DNA from: Peronospora farinosa
Taxonomy: Eukaryota > Oomycota > Peronosporomycetes > Peronosporales > Peronosporaceae
Direction of reading: 5' to 3'
DNA length: 64,000 nucleotides
NCBI GenBank assembly: GCA_947646735.1
Contig: CANTFK010000024.1
Span: 496,001 to 560,000 of the forward strand
The notes under the pieces were generated by a model. That model made no database searches. It saw only the letters and a program-made list of their open reading frames with translations, and was not told the DNA's origin. Shown here in pieces: positions 52,096 through 60,741 of this stretch. A program made the position numbers and the translations under genes. The first letter of the stretch is position 1, and the number at the start of each line of letters is the position of its first letter.

Positions 52096-52933
52096 AGGAG
52101 TGGCATCAGACTTCTCGGACGCCTGTAAAAGGATGTCGCCAAGGCGCTGTTGTAGGATTGCTCCTCAACTAAGACAATTTCAATTGCCTCTTCCATCGTC
52201 GCTGGCACCTTTCTAAAAAGGGCCTGACGCGATGGGCCGTGCCTAAGTCCATTCATGAACGTGACCACCTTGATACGCTATGGTATCGGTTTCCGATTAA
52301 TGGACGCAGCCCATTAATCGGGAACCGATACCAGAGCATTCGCATCTCCTGCACAAATTCTTGCAGAGAGCGTTTCGCCTGTCGTGCTCCAAAGAAGCGC
52401 GCCATAAGCATCACTTCGTTGTTAGGCGGATGATACATGGCGCGAATCGTTGACATAAAGATCGCCCATGATGGGAATGCATCAGCATTTGCCATCAGCG
52501 CAGAGTATGCCCACTCTGACGCTTTGCCACGCAAGTTGGACATGGCATACGACACCATTCTGGTGTCGTCTTCGATGAGCTGCGCCACTCCACATTTCTC
52601 CACTGCTAATAGCCAGTGAACAATCGTGTGAGGGCTAGTCTTATCGAACCTTGGAGGGTCCATCCGAATGGGCCTCGGTTGAGCAGGCCGGGCAGAGAGC
52701 GTCTTAACAGTTCTGTTGAGCGCTTCATTACGTGCCTGCTCAAGTCTAATCTCATCCTGAGTCTTATTGATGGACTCGGCGGTGGCTTGGCTGTTTACCT
52801 CGGACGCTTTTCTACGCTGTCCGAGCACAAACGCCTCGAATTGCTCCAACTGAGCAACATGTTGCTCAGGAGGACAATGCAAGAGATTGACCAGGACTTG
52901 TTCACCAAGTCCTTGCGCCATATGCTGTGCCAA
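52086..52933 (-). pseudogene. E3 gag capsid region
   Basis: Pieces 52253-52933 and 52086-52268. The first has the gag core (PRFDKTSPHTIVHWLLAVEK, LRGKASEWAYSALM, SLQEFVQEMRML) and then runs into a 53-bp inverted repeat; the second continues VTFMNGLRHGPSRQALFR. Confidence 0.72.
52281..52333. repeat. Foldback inverted repeat interrupting E3 gag
   Basis: 23-bp arms 52281-52303 and 52311-52333 (tggtatcggtttccg...) match with one mismatch around a 7-bp loop. It sits exactly between the gag segments MRML and VTFMNGL, replacing the expected coding sequence. Confidence 0.95.
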
Positions 52934-53028
52934 CTACCTATGTTGTTGGGAGAGGTGAGGAAGTCACTCCAGCATATATTAAGGACCATCTCAACCACAC
53001 TCACGCTCAGAGAGACGGGTCGTGGGAA

Positions 53029-53046
53029 GGACTACAAGTGCTACCA
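53029..53046 (-). other. Primer-binding site of E3
   Basis: TGGTAGCACTTGTAGTCC on the minus strand, two bases from the 5' LTR. E4 has TGGTAGCACTT at the same place, pointing to a tRNA ending AAGTGCTACCA. Confidence 0.6.
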
Positions 53047-53048
53047 AG

Positions 53049-53650
53049 TGTAGACGGGCACTTCTACGAATTTGCCTCGTGCTACTAGCACACACCTTAT
53101 GCACAAGCGAGGAAGCGGTTATACCGTCTTACCTTCGCGTGCGAGGGTGGTTGGGAGGTTGGTCGACTGCCTAAGCAGTCGTACCACCAGTTGCCTCTCG
53201 CTTGAGCGAGAGTGCAACGAACTTCTTAACAAGAAGGCACTGACGTCACGTAGAAGCTTTTCAACTTCTCGCGCGTGGTGCTTCGGTGTTTAAGCAAATT
53301 CAAGACTGATTTATATTTGATAGATTTTAACTAGATATAAATCCAACTACCGATTGGTTAATATGTAATGATGGGTGCCATCTCTATAGATGCGCACCCC
53401 AACGTGCGAGCTTAAATATATTTAAGCTCGCTCAATGACGTAACTGACTGACGTCATTTGATGACGCCTAGTCCCAGCTGGGTGTCATCCCCATCAATGT
53501 GAATACACCTAGTGTATATCACATACGCAAGGGTGTGACACATGGTGTGTCTCACCTGAGCGACAGATCTTAAGTACTTACGTACCTTTTTAGACCTGCC
53601 CGTTAAGTATCGCATACTTAACGGGTACGTGTAACGTTTAGCCCATTACA
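53049..53650 (-). repeat. 5' LTR of E3
   Basis: 602 bp, TGTAGACGGGC...CCCATTACA on the plus strand; homologous to 45689-46245 with many substitutions and indels. Confidence 0.85.
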
Positions 53651-54468
53651 TCATATGCATTGCATTATCAAACACATCATTTCTTATAAATTAGATGAGA
53701 CACATGCTTTCGATTCGTTTTTTGAAACATAGACTCAGAGCTCAACTAATACACTGCAACGTGGCAAAAACAAGCGCAGTTAGCAGGTTAAAGTGGATGC
53801 AGTTACAATAATCGAATAGACTCAAATAACCATGCATCATACTTATTCATTTATCCACGTAAACCGGATATTCTACCAGACGGAACGACGGGTTTACATT
53901 CACCTTTATACCCATCAATTACCTTATTGAACCGGATATATAGAAGTAAAATGATGGGTACGAAGATCAAAAGACAGACTTCGCTTGCTGTGTCCGTCGA
54001 AACGACGGGTACACATAGACCTGCGAAACGACAAGTATACAATGACCGGCGTCGGCAGGTACAATTTGACTTGCATACACATTGACTTCATATTTTGGCA
54101 ATCACCTAATTCAACCGAATATTTAAAAAAAAGTGATAGGCCAACATATCGACCCTCATTGACTATCATAATTATCATTTTATTAAAGTCAACCTATATC
54201 TTATGGAAAGTGATGAGCAAGTATAATTTCAGCAATTTGTTTTGCTTCATGTCCGTCGGAACGGCGGGTGAACACCCTGAATAGGACAATATACTATCAG
54301 CGTGAGTTCGCCGTCTTATTCGAATGAGCGACATGCACACACTCTAGCATCGTCGACTTCGCGAAGCGTTCCATCAAAACGTCGTGATACCCTTAAAACA
54401 GGGGTATTAGCACGCGAAGTCTATGGTAAAATATTACCATAGGCTTTGCGTACTAAATTCGTCTTATT

Positions 54469-54740
54469 GACGGGTACACACCCTAGCAAATAGCTGCGTT
54501 TAAATGTGCCTATATATACTACTGCGCACCGTCGAAATGACGGGTAAACACCTTCGCAAAGTGCTGCGTTAAAATGCCTATATATACTACTTCGCACCGC
54601 AGGAAAGACGGGTGGACACCCTAACAAATAGCTGTTTTTTAAATGCCTAAATGTACTACTGCGCACCGTCGGAAAGACGGGTACACACCCTAGAAAATTG
54701 TCAGTATCACGGTGGAACACCCTAACCGATGGAACCATGA
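54469..54740. repeat. ~69-bp tandem repeat inside the array
   Basis: gacgggt starts units at 54469, 54539, 54607 and 54676 (spacings 70, 68, 69). The consensus includes acaccctagcaaatagctg, tgcctatatatactactgcgcacc and the hairpin ccgtcggaaagacggg. Confidence 0.85.
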
Positions 54741-55604
54741 TGCAATCTACCATCGATTTTTAGGGTTCAGGCATCATCGAAAAATAAATGACTGTATATC
54801 AAAGCGTTCTAGAAATTCGCTAATGTGAACCCGGTTGAATGACGGGTTCACATTGGCCTGAATACACATTGACCTCAATACCTATTTATATACCTGTATG
54901 TTCTTAGGAAAAGTGATAAGCCAATATACTGTCAGCGTACAATTTGCGCACCTATTCGTCGGACCTTTCCGTCGCAACGACCAGACACCCTAACTAATTT
55001 TGCACTAACGTAAACAGATTCTGTAAGCAGATTTCCATCACTGTTAGTAATATGTATTATGTTTAGCAATAAATGTTGTCGGACATCCATCTATAAAAAA
55101 TGGGTATCATGACTATGTTTCATGTAAAGTAAGATTTATATAATAACTCCGTCCATCATGCTATCAAATTGAAAAAATGACGTAATGACGTATACAAATT
55201 GAACTTCGTACCAATCATTTAACCTTAATCAGCCAGATTTTTAAAGGTAAAAAGATGAATACGAACATTTCCAGGCACCATGTCCGTCGAAACGACGAAT
55301 GAACACCCTAGCAATTCGTTGCGATATACATACTCCTTTGTACCGTTAGAACGACGGGTGATAAACTGAAAAAATGACGAATAGAAGAGTACACATTGAC
55401 CTTCATATCCATCTTTACCCTAAGTCAATCTGATTATCTAACGTATGTTGATGGGTTTACAGGTCAAAAGGCAGACCATGTTCGTCGAAACGCCATGTAT
55501 ACATTGACCTTCATACACATTACATTTAAAACTACTCAATTTCCTAAGTCAAGATACAATCTGCGTCAAATTTGTGCACCTATCGGTCGAAACGACGGGA
55601 ACAC

Positions 55605-55662
55605 CCCTATCTATATCTATATAATAAAAGAATACTGTCCGTCCGTCCGTCCGTCCGTTTGA
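55605..55662 (+). mobile_element. Possible Helitron-type 5' end with (CCGT)n
   Basis: tatctatataataaaagaatactgtccgtccgtccg resembles AT-rich 5' ends seen on many Helitrons (TC-TATA-TAATAAAAG then CTGTCCGTCCG). No CTAG-plus-hairpin end or Rep/helicase gene was found, so this is weak. Confidence 0.25.
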
Positions 55663-56200
55663 TCCATTTCTGGTATTCGGATTGGCTACTTTTGCATTAT
55701 TTGCTAATTTTGGATTGGCTGATTTTGCATTTTGTACTATTATTACGTGAGCAGATGTACGTAGAAGAATATAGTATATCCCATGTGTTCGTATCTCGTG
55801 CTTTTATATACAATATACATCGACAAAACGATGAATACACATCATCCTCCATATTCATCATTACATATTGCTATATCAAACACAGCATGTAATTCAAATA
55901 CTATATAATGTACAAGCTTTAATTTGTTTCCAAACATGGGCTTAGTACTCAAATAAAAATACTAAAAGGTTAGCAGAAGCAAGCGTTGTCAAAGAGTTGA
56001 ATTGAATTCAGTTACAATAAGCGCATTGACAAAAACGAAATGCATCATACATATAGATTACCAGAGTCAACCGGATATTAATAAGTAAAAAGTTAAGTAA
56101 GAAGATCAAAAGACAGCATTCGCTTACTGTTTTTGTCGAAATGATGGTTACACATTGACCTGAGAAACGACAGGTTTACTTGACAGGCGTCGACAGGTAC

Positions 56201-56541
56201 TGTAACGGGGCTAGAACGTACCGTCACTAGCTTACACGCGCGCTTGAGGAAGACTCAAGCCCAAGTATTAGGTATTAAGTAAATTTAACTCTGATTTTTA
56301 TTTTGGTTTTAATTCGTACTAATTACGAAGATTTTAGTCGTAATGAATACGACAGTGTTCCCGCCTTTCGGGAACCACACAATTTCAGGTTGATTTATCA
56401 TTGGTCCATATTGGGACTTTAGGCCCAATAATAAACCAATAATAAATTGCCACGTTGTGCCCGCTATTCGGGCCCAGCACCTGCCTACATATGTAATTGT
56501 TTATTCATGTTAATACTATGTGTGTAATGTAGCCCATTACA
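56201..56541 (-). repeat. 3' LTR of E4
   Basis: 341 bp, TGTAACGGGG...CCCATTACA on the plus strand. It differs from the other LTR by only a handful of bases and small indels. Confidence 0.95.
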
Positions 56542-56553
56542 TCACCCCTTCTC

Positions 56554-57981
56554 ATGACAGCACTCACCAACCGTGAGTGCTCAACTGTCGAAAACCCTTC
56601 GCTCACAAACGAACAAGCAATGTCCGGAGACCCAACACCCAATCCAGCAGCACTTCCAAGAAACATCAGCGGGAGTGCAACAACCAGCATCATGGCGCGG
56701 CAGCTCATATCTTGGTCACTGTACGACTTGTCCGGAGCTCACGCTCCGGACTCACTGGACACGATGCGGGACTACTTCCGCCGATTTCGAAAACTGCGCG
56801 GGAAAGGTCTTAATGGAATCGAGCATGAAGCTCTACAACGTTCTTGGTGTGCCTTCATCCAACGTTGGAATCGGATGCTCGAGGATGGTAGCAGCTTCCA
56901 ATTATGGCTCGCCAATCGAGAGGAGCTTCGCGCCGATCACTCCATCGGCGCGCTACGCGAAAGAGTGTGTGATGATGCTTGGAATGAGGACCGCCTCTGC
57001 TTCGTCCATGTCAATGAAGGATGCCAATCTTGTGACTCGACTCCACGCCCAACTCATGACGAATGGCGACGACACATCGCTGAGTGTCCACTCAGTGATC
57101 GCGAACGAAGTTGGATTGCAACGTATGAGCGAATTCTGAGCGAACGGAGAAGCGCAGTTATTCGTGGTGCGCCTCGCTGGCAGCACCACTCGCGACAGCG
57201 GAGTCAATCTCCGCGGAATAATCAGCGCAGGGCAGCGACACGTTCGCCTGCCCGTCCTGCTGCGCGATTCTCGCCTCGCAATCGTGATATGTATTCACCA
57301 CGACGTTCTCGTTCACGGCATCGTTCTCGTTCGCGTCATCGTTCTCGTTCTCGACGACGTGGATCTCCTTACCGCTCTCGTTTGTCACGAGAGCGTTCGC
57401 GTGCTCGCCCGCATTGGGATAGCCCGACTTCGTGGCTTCATACGACAGAACCACATCTGGAACGTCACGAAGGAGCGAGGAACGTGGTTCCCATGTATCC
57501 TGCTCGGGAGGGAATTCAAGCCAACGTACTCGGTACCTGCGCACGGATGGAACCGCGCGCTTCTCATGAGCCGACTGCAGTACTGGTTGTGGAGGGTCCT
57601 CGTGACCCACAATGCGGTCTACAATCCAGCGCTCCTGTCCCTCCGCATCAACAAGCGGAGGCGGGCCCTCGCGATGGTAATACTGACGTCCTAGTTGCCC
57701 AGGACGATGTTGATCAGGCCGTGAACATAGCTGCCGATGCTCAGCTGGAGGCTGAGGCTGCCAATGAACGTGCTGCCCAGGCGGAGAAGACTGCGAGTGA
57801 GAACCGACAGTCGAACCGTGAACTGCTCGAACGGATAAGGGTTCTGGAGCGCCAGGTGCTTGGTCATGTTCAGACGGGATCGAGGCCGCGCCCCATGTCA
57901 TCGGCGCGTCGAGCACGACGGGAAGGCCGTTCGACTTACAAACCCCTGAAGCTTACATCGGAGCCAAACTGCGAAGCGTAG
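56554..57981 (+). CDS. E4 antisense accessory protein: Cys/His segment, SR repeats, coiled coil
   Basis: An intact 475-aa frame starting 13 bp inside the left LTR and running against pol. Residues ~45-165 are a folded-looking, Trp-containing region with CFVHVNEGCQSCD...HIAEC, a possible zinc site. Residues ~215-290 are Arg/Ser-rich with RSRSRHRSRSRHRSRSRRR, like SR splicing proteins. Residues ~385-440 form a coiled coil (AQLEAEAANERAAQAEKTAS, LLERIRVLERQVL) and the tail is basic (SSARRARREGRS). No family was recognised. E3 has an ORF of nearly the same length at the same place. Over 57158-57916 the other strand is also open and encodes a chromodomain. The left LTR would have to supply the promoter. 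Confidence 0.65.
   Translation: MTALTNRECSTVENPSLTNEQAMSGDPTPNPAALPRNISGSATTSIMARQLISWSLYDLSGAHAPDSLDTMRDYFRRFRKLRGKGLNGIEHEALQRSWCAFIQRWNRMLEDGSSFQLWLANREELRADHSIGALRERVCDDAWNEDRLCFVHVNEGCQSCDSTPRPTHDEWRRHIAECPLSDRERSWIATYERILSERRSAVIRGAPRWQHHSRQRSQSPRNNQRRAATRSPARPAARFSPRNRDMYSPRRSRSRHRSRSRHRSRSRRRGSPYRSRLSRERSRARPHWDSPTSWLHTTEPHLERHEGARNVVPMYPAREGIQANVLGTCARMEPRASHEPTAVLVVEGPRDPQCGLQSSAPVPPHQQAEAGPRDGNTDVLVAQDDVDQAVNIAADAQLEAEAANERAAQAEKTASENRQSNRELLERIRVLERQVLGHVQTGSRPRPMSSARRARREGRSTYKPLKLTSEPNCEA
57158..57952 (-). CDS. E4 chromodomain region after an in-frame stop
   Basis: The frame is the same as the integrase C-terminal ORF but is separated from it by a TAA at 57953-57955. A chromodomain is evident: RWIVDRIVGHEDPP, RRYRVRWLEFPPEQDTWEP, LLRDVPDVVLSYE. 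Chromodomains at the end of integrase guide chromoviruses to marked chromatin. The rest is acidic Asn/Glu-rich, mirroring the SR codons of the other strand. Expression would need readthrough, or the stop is a mutation. Confidence 0.6.
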   Translation of the reverse strand, partial: ASGVCKSNGLPVVLDAPMTWGAASIPSEHDQAPGAPEPLSVRAVHGSTVGSHSQSSPPGQHVHWQPQPPAEHRQLCSRPDQHRPGQLGRQYYHREGPPPLVDAEGQERWIVDRIVGHEDPPQPVLQSAHEKRAVPSVRRYRVRWLEFPPEQDTWEPRSSLLRDVPDVVLSYEATKSGYPNAGEHANALVTNESGKEIHVVENENDDANENDAVNENVVVNTYHDCEARIAQQDGQANVSLPCADYSAEIDSAVASGAASEAHHE

Positions 57982-58591
57982 CCGGACGATATTCCTTCAG
58001 CCGCCTGACATAGAATGTCGGGTGGAGTCGCAGTGAAGAGGGGACGTCGAGTGTATAAGCGTCGCCGATTGCCTTCAGAACTTTGAATGGACCGATGAAG
58101 CGTGGCGCGAGTTTACTCGCGCCCAGGTTAGTGACCGCTGAATCCCTTAAACCTTCCGTAGATAATAATACACGATCACCTATCTCAAACTTGCTCGTGT
58201 TCTTTCTGCCATGTTTGTCAGCGTTCTCCTTCTGTTGGCCTACCGCAGATTGTAGTGCGTCGCGTACAAACCGGGTGATGGCTTGACGTTGGAGTATAAA
58301 TTCCGACACAGCCATGTCATCAATTGGTCGCGCCGACTCAATCGGCGCGTAGTTGGCAGTAGGTGAACGCTTACCCGAAGACGGGTCAATCAATGTCTGC
58401 GCAGTCCATCGAGCTAATGGGGACGCCACGTCTGGTGGCGTCAAAGTAGCCGTCTTTGCCTTGGATCGGGTTACTGCATTCGCGCTAAAAATACCGTGAG
58501 CTGCACTCGATCCTTGTTTATCACCTTTATCCCCCCAGAGTGGAGCCACTAGGTGTTGTGGGTCGCCCCACGGCCAGGAGAGTAGGAACAC
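57953..58591 (-). CDS. E4 integrase C-terminal domain
   Basis: A 212-aa frame with KENADKHGRKNTSKFEIGDRVL, LAPRFIGPFKVLKAIGDAY and LRLHPTFYVRRLKEYRP, the GPY/F-type module at the end of gypsy integrase. It overlaps the RT-IN frame by 65 nt, so a frameshift joins them. Confidence 0.78.
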   Translation of the reverse strand: MFLLSWPWGDPQHLVAPLWGDKGDKQGSSAAHGIFSANAVTRSKAKTATLTPPDVASPLARWTAQTLIDPSSGKRSPTANYAPIESARPIDDMAVSEFILQRQAITRFVRDALQSAVGQQKENADKHGRKNTSKFEIGDRVLLSTEGLRDSAVTNLGASKLAPRFIGPFKVLKAIGDAYTLDVPSSLRLHPTFYVRRLKEYRPATLRSLAPM

Positions 58592-60191
58592 GAGGGTGAC
58601 GAGCCGAATTCACAAAAAATGGCGTCAACCCTGTTGACGCGTGTACGGCGTTGTTGAGTGCGAACTCAGCGAGTGGTAAAAATGCACTCCAACTTGTAAA
58701 TGACGTAGCATAACTTCGAAGAACTTTGAGGACCCGGTTCATGCGCTCGGTTTGCCCATCCGTTTCCGGATGGGCCGCAGTCGACATCAGCAGTTTTGTC
58801 CCGAGGAGCTCGAACAGTGACGTCCAAAATGCGGACGTAAATCGCGGATCACGGTCCGAAACAATGTTTTCTGGAAGGCCATGATGATGGAATACCGCGT
58901 CGATGAAGTGCGCCGCGGTCTCTGCCGCGGTGACCTTAGCGTGAACAGGCACGAGATGTGTCATCTTGCTGAATCTGTCAACAAAGACCAAGATGCCCGT
59001 TCGAGCTTGGCTATCAGGCGCAAGCCCGAAGATGAAGTCCATCGAAACTGATCTCCAGGCCTCTGCTGCAATTGGCAACGATCGCAAGGGAGCCTGTGGC
59101 GATGGAGATGGCTTCACACGCTGGCATATTTCGCACGTTCGGATCCAGTTGCGTACCCACTTATACATGTGGGGCCAGAAGAAGTCTCGAGACACAGCCG
59201 CGAAAGTCTTTTCGCGGCCTAAATGGCCGCCAGCAGGGGCATCGTGGTACTCGTGGATGATTCTTGCACGCAAATCCATGTCATTGGCAATCACCGTGCG
59301 AGGAGCATCGAATTGGTCGATGCTATACAGAAGCAAATCGCCATCTAAACTGTATCGATGAATGTGGTCGCGCTTGGTTCGGGATAATTCTCCCAGTGCA
59401 GCATCGCTGGGAGCACGCAGATACTCGATAACGTCTGCATAATGGGAATCGTTCGCGTACGCCGCGACGATCTCATCAAATAAACACGGCTCGGGTGTAA
59501 CCCGAGTTAAGTTCAGCGATACACACATTGCACATCGGTCATCATCGTCCTCGTCATCAGTAGCCTGACGACTCAGAGCAGTCCGAGGATCGTAGTCGGG
59601 ACGTCGTGACAAGGCGTCAGCGAGAATATTAGTCTTGCCTGGCTTGTAATGCACGACGAAGTTGTACTCAGAGAAGAATGAGAGCCATCGTGCCATCCGT
59701 TGGGAAAGGTGTGGGCTCTTCATCGCTGTGCGCAGCGATGCATGATCGGTGTACAAAGCAAATGTACGTTCACCAAGGAGATGCACGCGAAACTTGATGA
59801 GTGCATAGCGCATCGCTAATAACTCCTTGTCGTGAACCGGATAGTTCTTCTCAGCTGGCTTCATCTGTCGCGACTGATAACTCACGACTCGTTCACGGCC
59901 CTCATCATCAAATTGCATGAGGGCACAACCGATTGCAAAATCACTGGCGTCGCAAACCACGTGGAACGTCTTGGAGTCGTCTGGTAGGACCAGAACTGGC
60001 GCTGACGCCAGGCTCTTCTTTACTGCTTCGAAGGCTGCTTGGTGCTCGGGACGCCACAACCACGTGGCGTCTTTCTTCAAGAGTGACGACAAAGGCTGGA
60101 TAGAACCAGCATGATCCTTCGTATACTTGTGCAAATAATTAGCCAAGCCGAGCCACTGGCGCAGCTCCGTAGGGTTCTTGAGGTGGGCCAA
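58527..60191 (-). CDS. E4 RNase H and integrase
   Basis: A 554-aa frame. RNase H has all catalytic positions (VVCDASDFAIG, HDKELLAMRYAL, LYTDHASL, ILADALSRRPDY). The integrase follows with H2C2 (HEYHDAPAGGHLGREKTF...WIRTCEICQ) and DDE core (SMDFIFGLAP, VSDRDPRFTS, TDGQTERMNR). The start overlaps the RT piece in another frame. Confidence 0.88.
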   Translation of the reverse strand: MAHLKNPTELRQWLGLANYLHKYTKDHAGSIQPLSSLLKKDATWLWRPEHQAAFEAVKKSLASAPVLVLPDDSKTFHVVCDASDFAIGCALMQFDDEGRERVVSYQSRQMKPAEKNYPVHDKELLAMRYALIKFRVHLLGERTFALYTDHASLRTAMKSPHLSQRMARWLSFFSEYNFVVHYKPGKTNILADALSRRPDYDPRTALSRQATDDEDDDDRCAMCVSLNLTRVTPEPCLFDEIVAAYANDSHYADVIEYLRAPSDAALGELSRTKRDHIHRYSLDGDLLLYSIDQFDAPRTVIANDMDLRARIIHEYHDAPAGGHLGREKTFAAVSRDFFWPHMYKWVRNWIRTCEICQRVKPSPSPQAPLRSLPIAAEAWRSVSMDFIFGLAPDSQARTGILVFVDRFSKMTHLVPVHAKVTAAETAAHFIDAVFHHHGLPENIVSDRDPRFTSAFWTSLFELLGTKLLMSTAAHPETDGQTERMNRVLKVLRSYATSFTSWSAFLPLAEFALNNAVHASTGLTPFFVNSARHPRVPTLLAVGRPTTPSGSTLGG

Positions 60192-60741
60192 GAACAGATG
60201 GACGACACCTTCTCTGGATCGGCTCGAACTCCCGATTTACTCACATAGCAACCCAACACCGGAATCTCCGGTGCACAAAAGACACACTTCTTGAGATTCG
60301 CGTACAACTTGTTGTCCCGCATAACTTGAAACACTTGCTTCAGGTGTTGAAGGTGAACTTGGACATCGTTGAGGTTGCCCTCGGCGCGACTGTGGACGAA
60401 AATGTCGTCAAAATAACTTGGAGCAAAGTCCGAAGGGGTCTCAACACTTGAGACACCATGCGATTGAAAGTGGCCGGAGCGTTCTTCAATCCTTGTGGCA
60501 TAACCAGCCACTCCCATAACATGCCACTCGGGGTGCTCACCGCGGTGAGTGGGATATCACTCGGTCGCATCAAAATCTGGTAAAAGCCATCGGTCAAGTC
60601 GATGGCACTGAAGATGACACTTCCTGACATGGAATTCAGCACCATGTCCTTCCTGGTAATAGGCGTTTGCGCAGGAATAGTGGCATCATTCAACTTATTG
60701 AACGCATGCACTATCTGCCAGCCTCCCGTAGCCTTCTTCAC
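60077..60741 (-). pseudogene. E4 reverse transcriptase in two frames
   Basis: 60340-60741 gives TGGWQIVHAFNKLN, FSAIDLTDGFYQILM, WLVMPQGLKNAPATFNR; 60077-60517 gives APSYFDDIFVHSR (active site) and CAPEIPVLGCYVSKSGV. The frame changes near 60430 and 60200. Confidence 0.8.

Larger units (their letters stand above)
45689..53650 (-). mobile_element. LTR retrotransposon E3 (Ty3/gypsy, decayed) with antisense ORF
   Basis: LTRs at 45689-46245 and 53049-53650 in the same orientation. Minus-strand order: gag, CCHC, protease, linker, RT, RNase H, H2C2, integrase. The LTRs are clearly related but diverged, and coding parts carry many frame breaks, so this is an old insertion. A plus-strand ORF relic lies between the 3' LTR and pol. 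No target-site duplication is seen (cggga left, tcata right). Confidence 0.88.
53651..56200. repeat. Degenerate array of hairpin-bearing repeats between E3 and E4
   Basis: AT-rich DNA without genes. The motif ccgtcgaaacgacgggt, a 6-bp stem with an AAA loop, or close variants recurs near 53880, 54000, 54250, 54530, 54600, 54668, 55290, 55345, 55485, 55590 and 56135, each followed by acacattgacct- or aacaccct-type sequence. Other shared blocks are aaccggatat and agtaaaa.gatgggtacgaagatcaaaagacag. The start (53660-54050) and end (55868-56190) are diverged copies of one ~350-bp segment (tatcaaacac, cagttacaata, atgcatcatac). Confidence 0.7.

Noticed and set aside
53870..56190. CRISPR-like regular repeats with palindromes
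   Set aside because: The genome is eukaryotic, spacing is irregular, repeats are degenerate and there are no cas genes.
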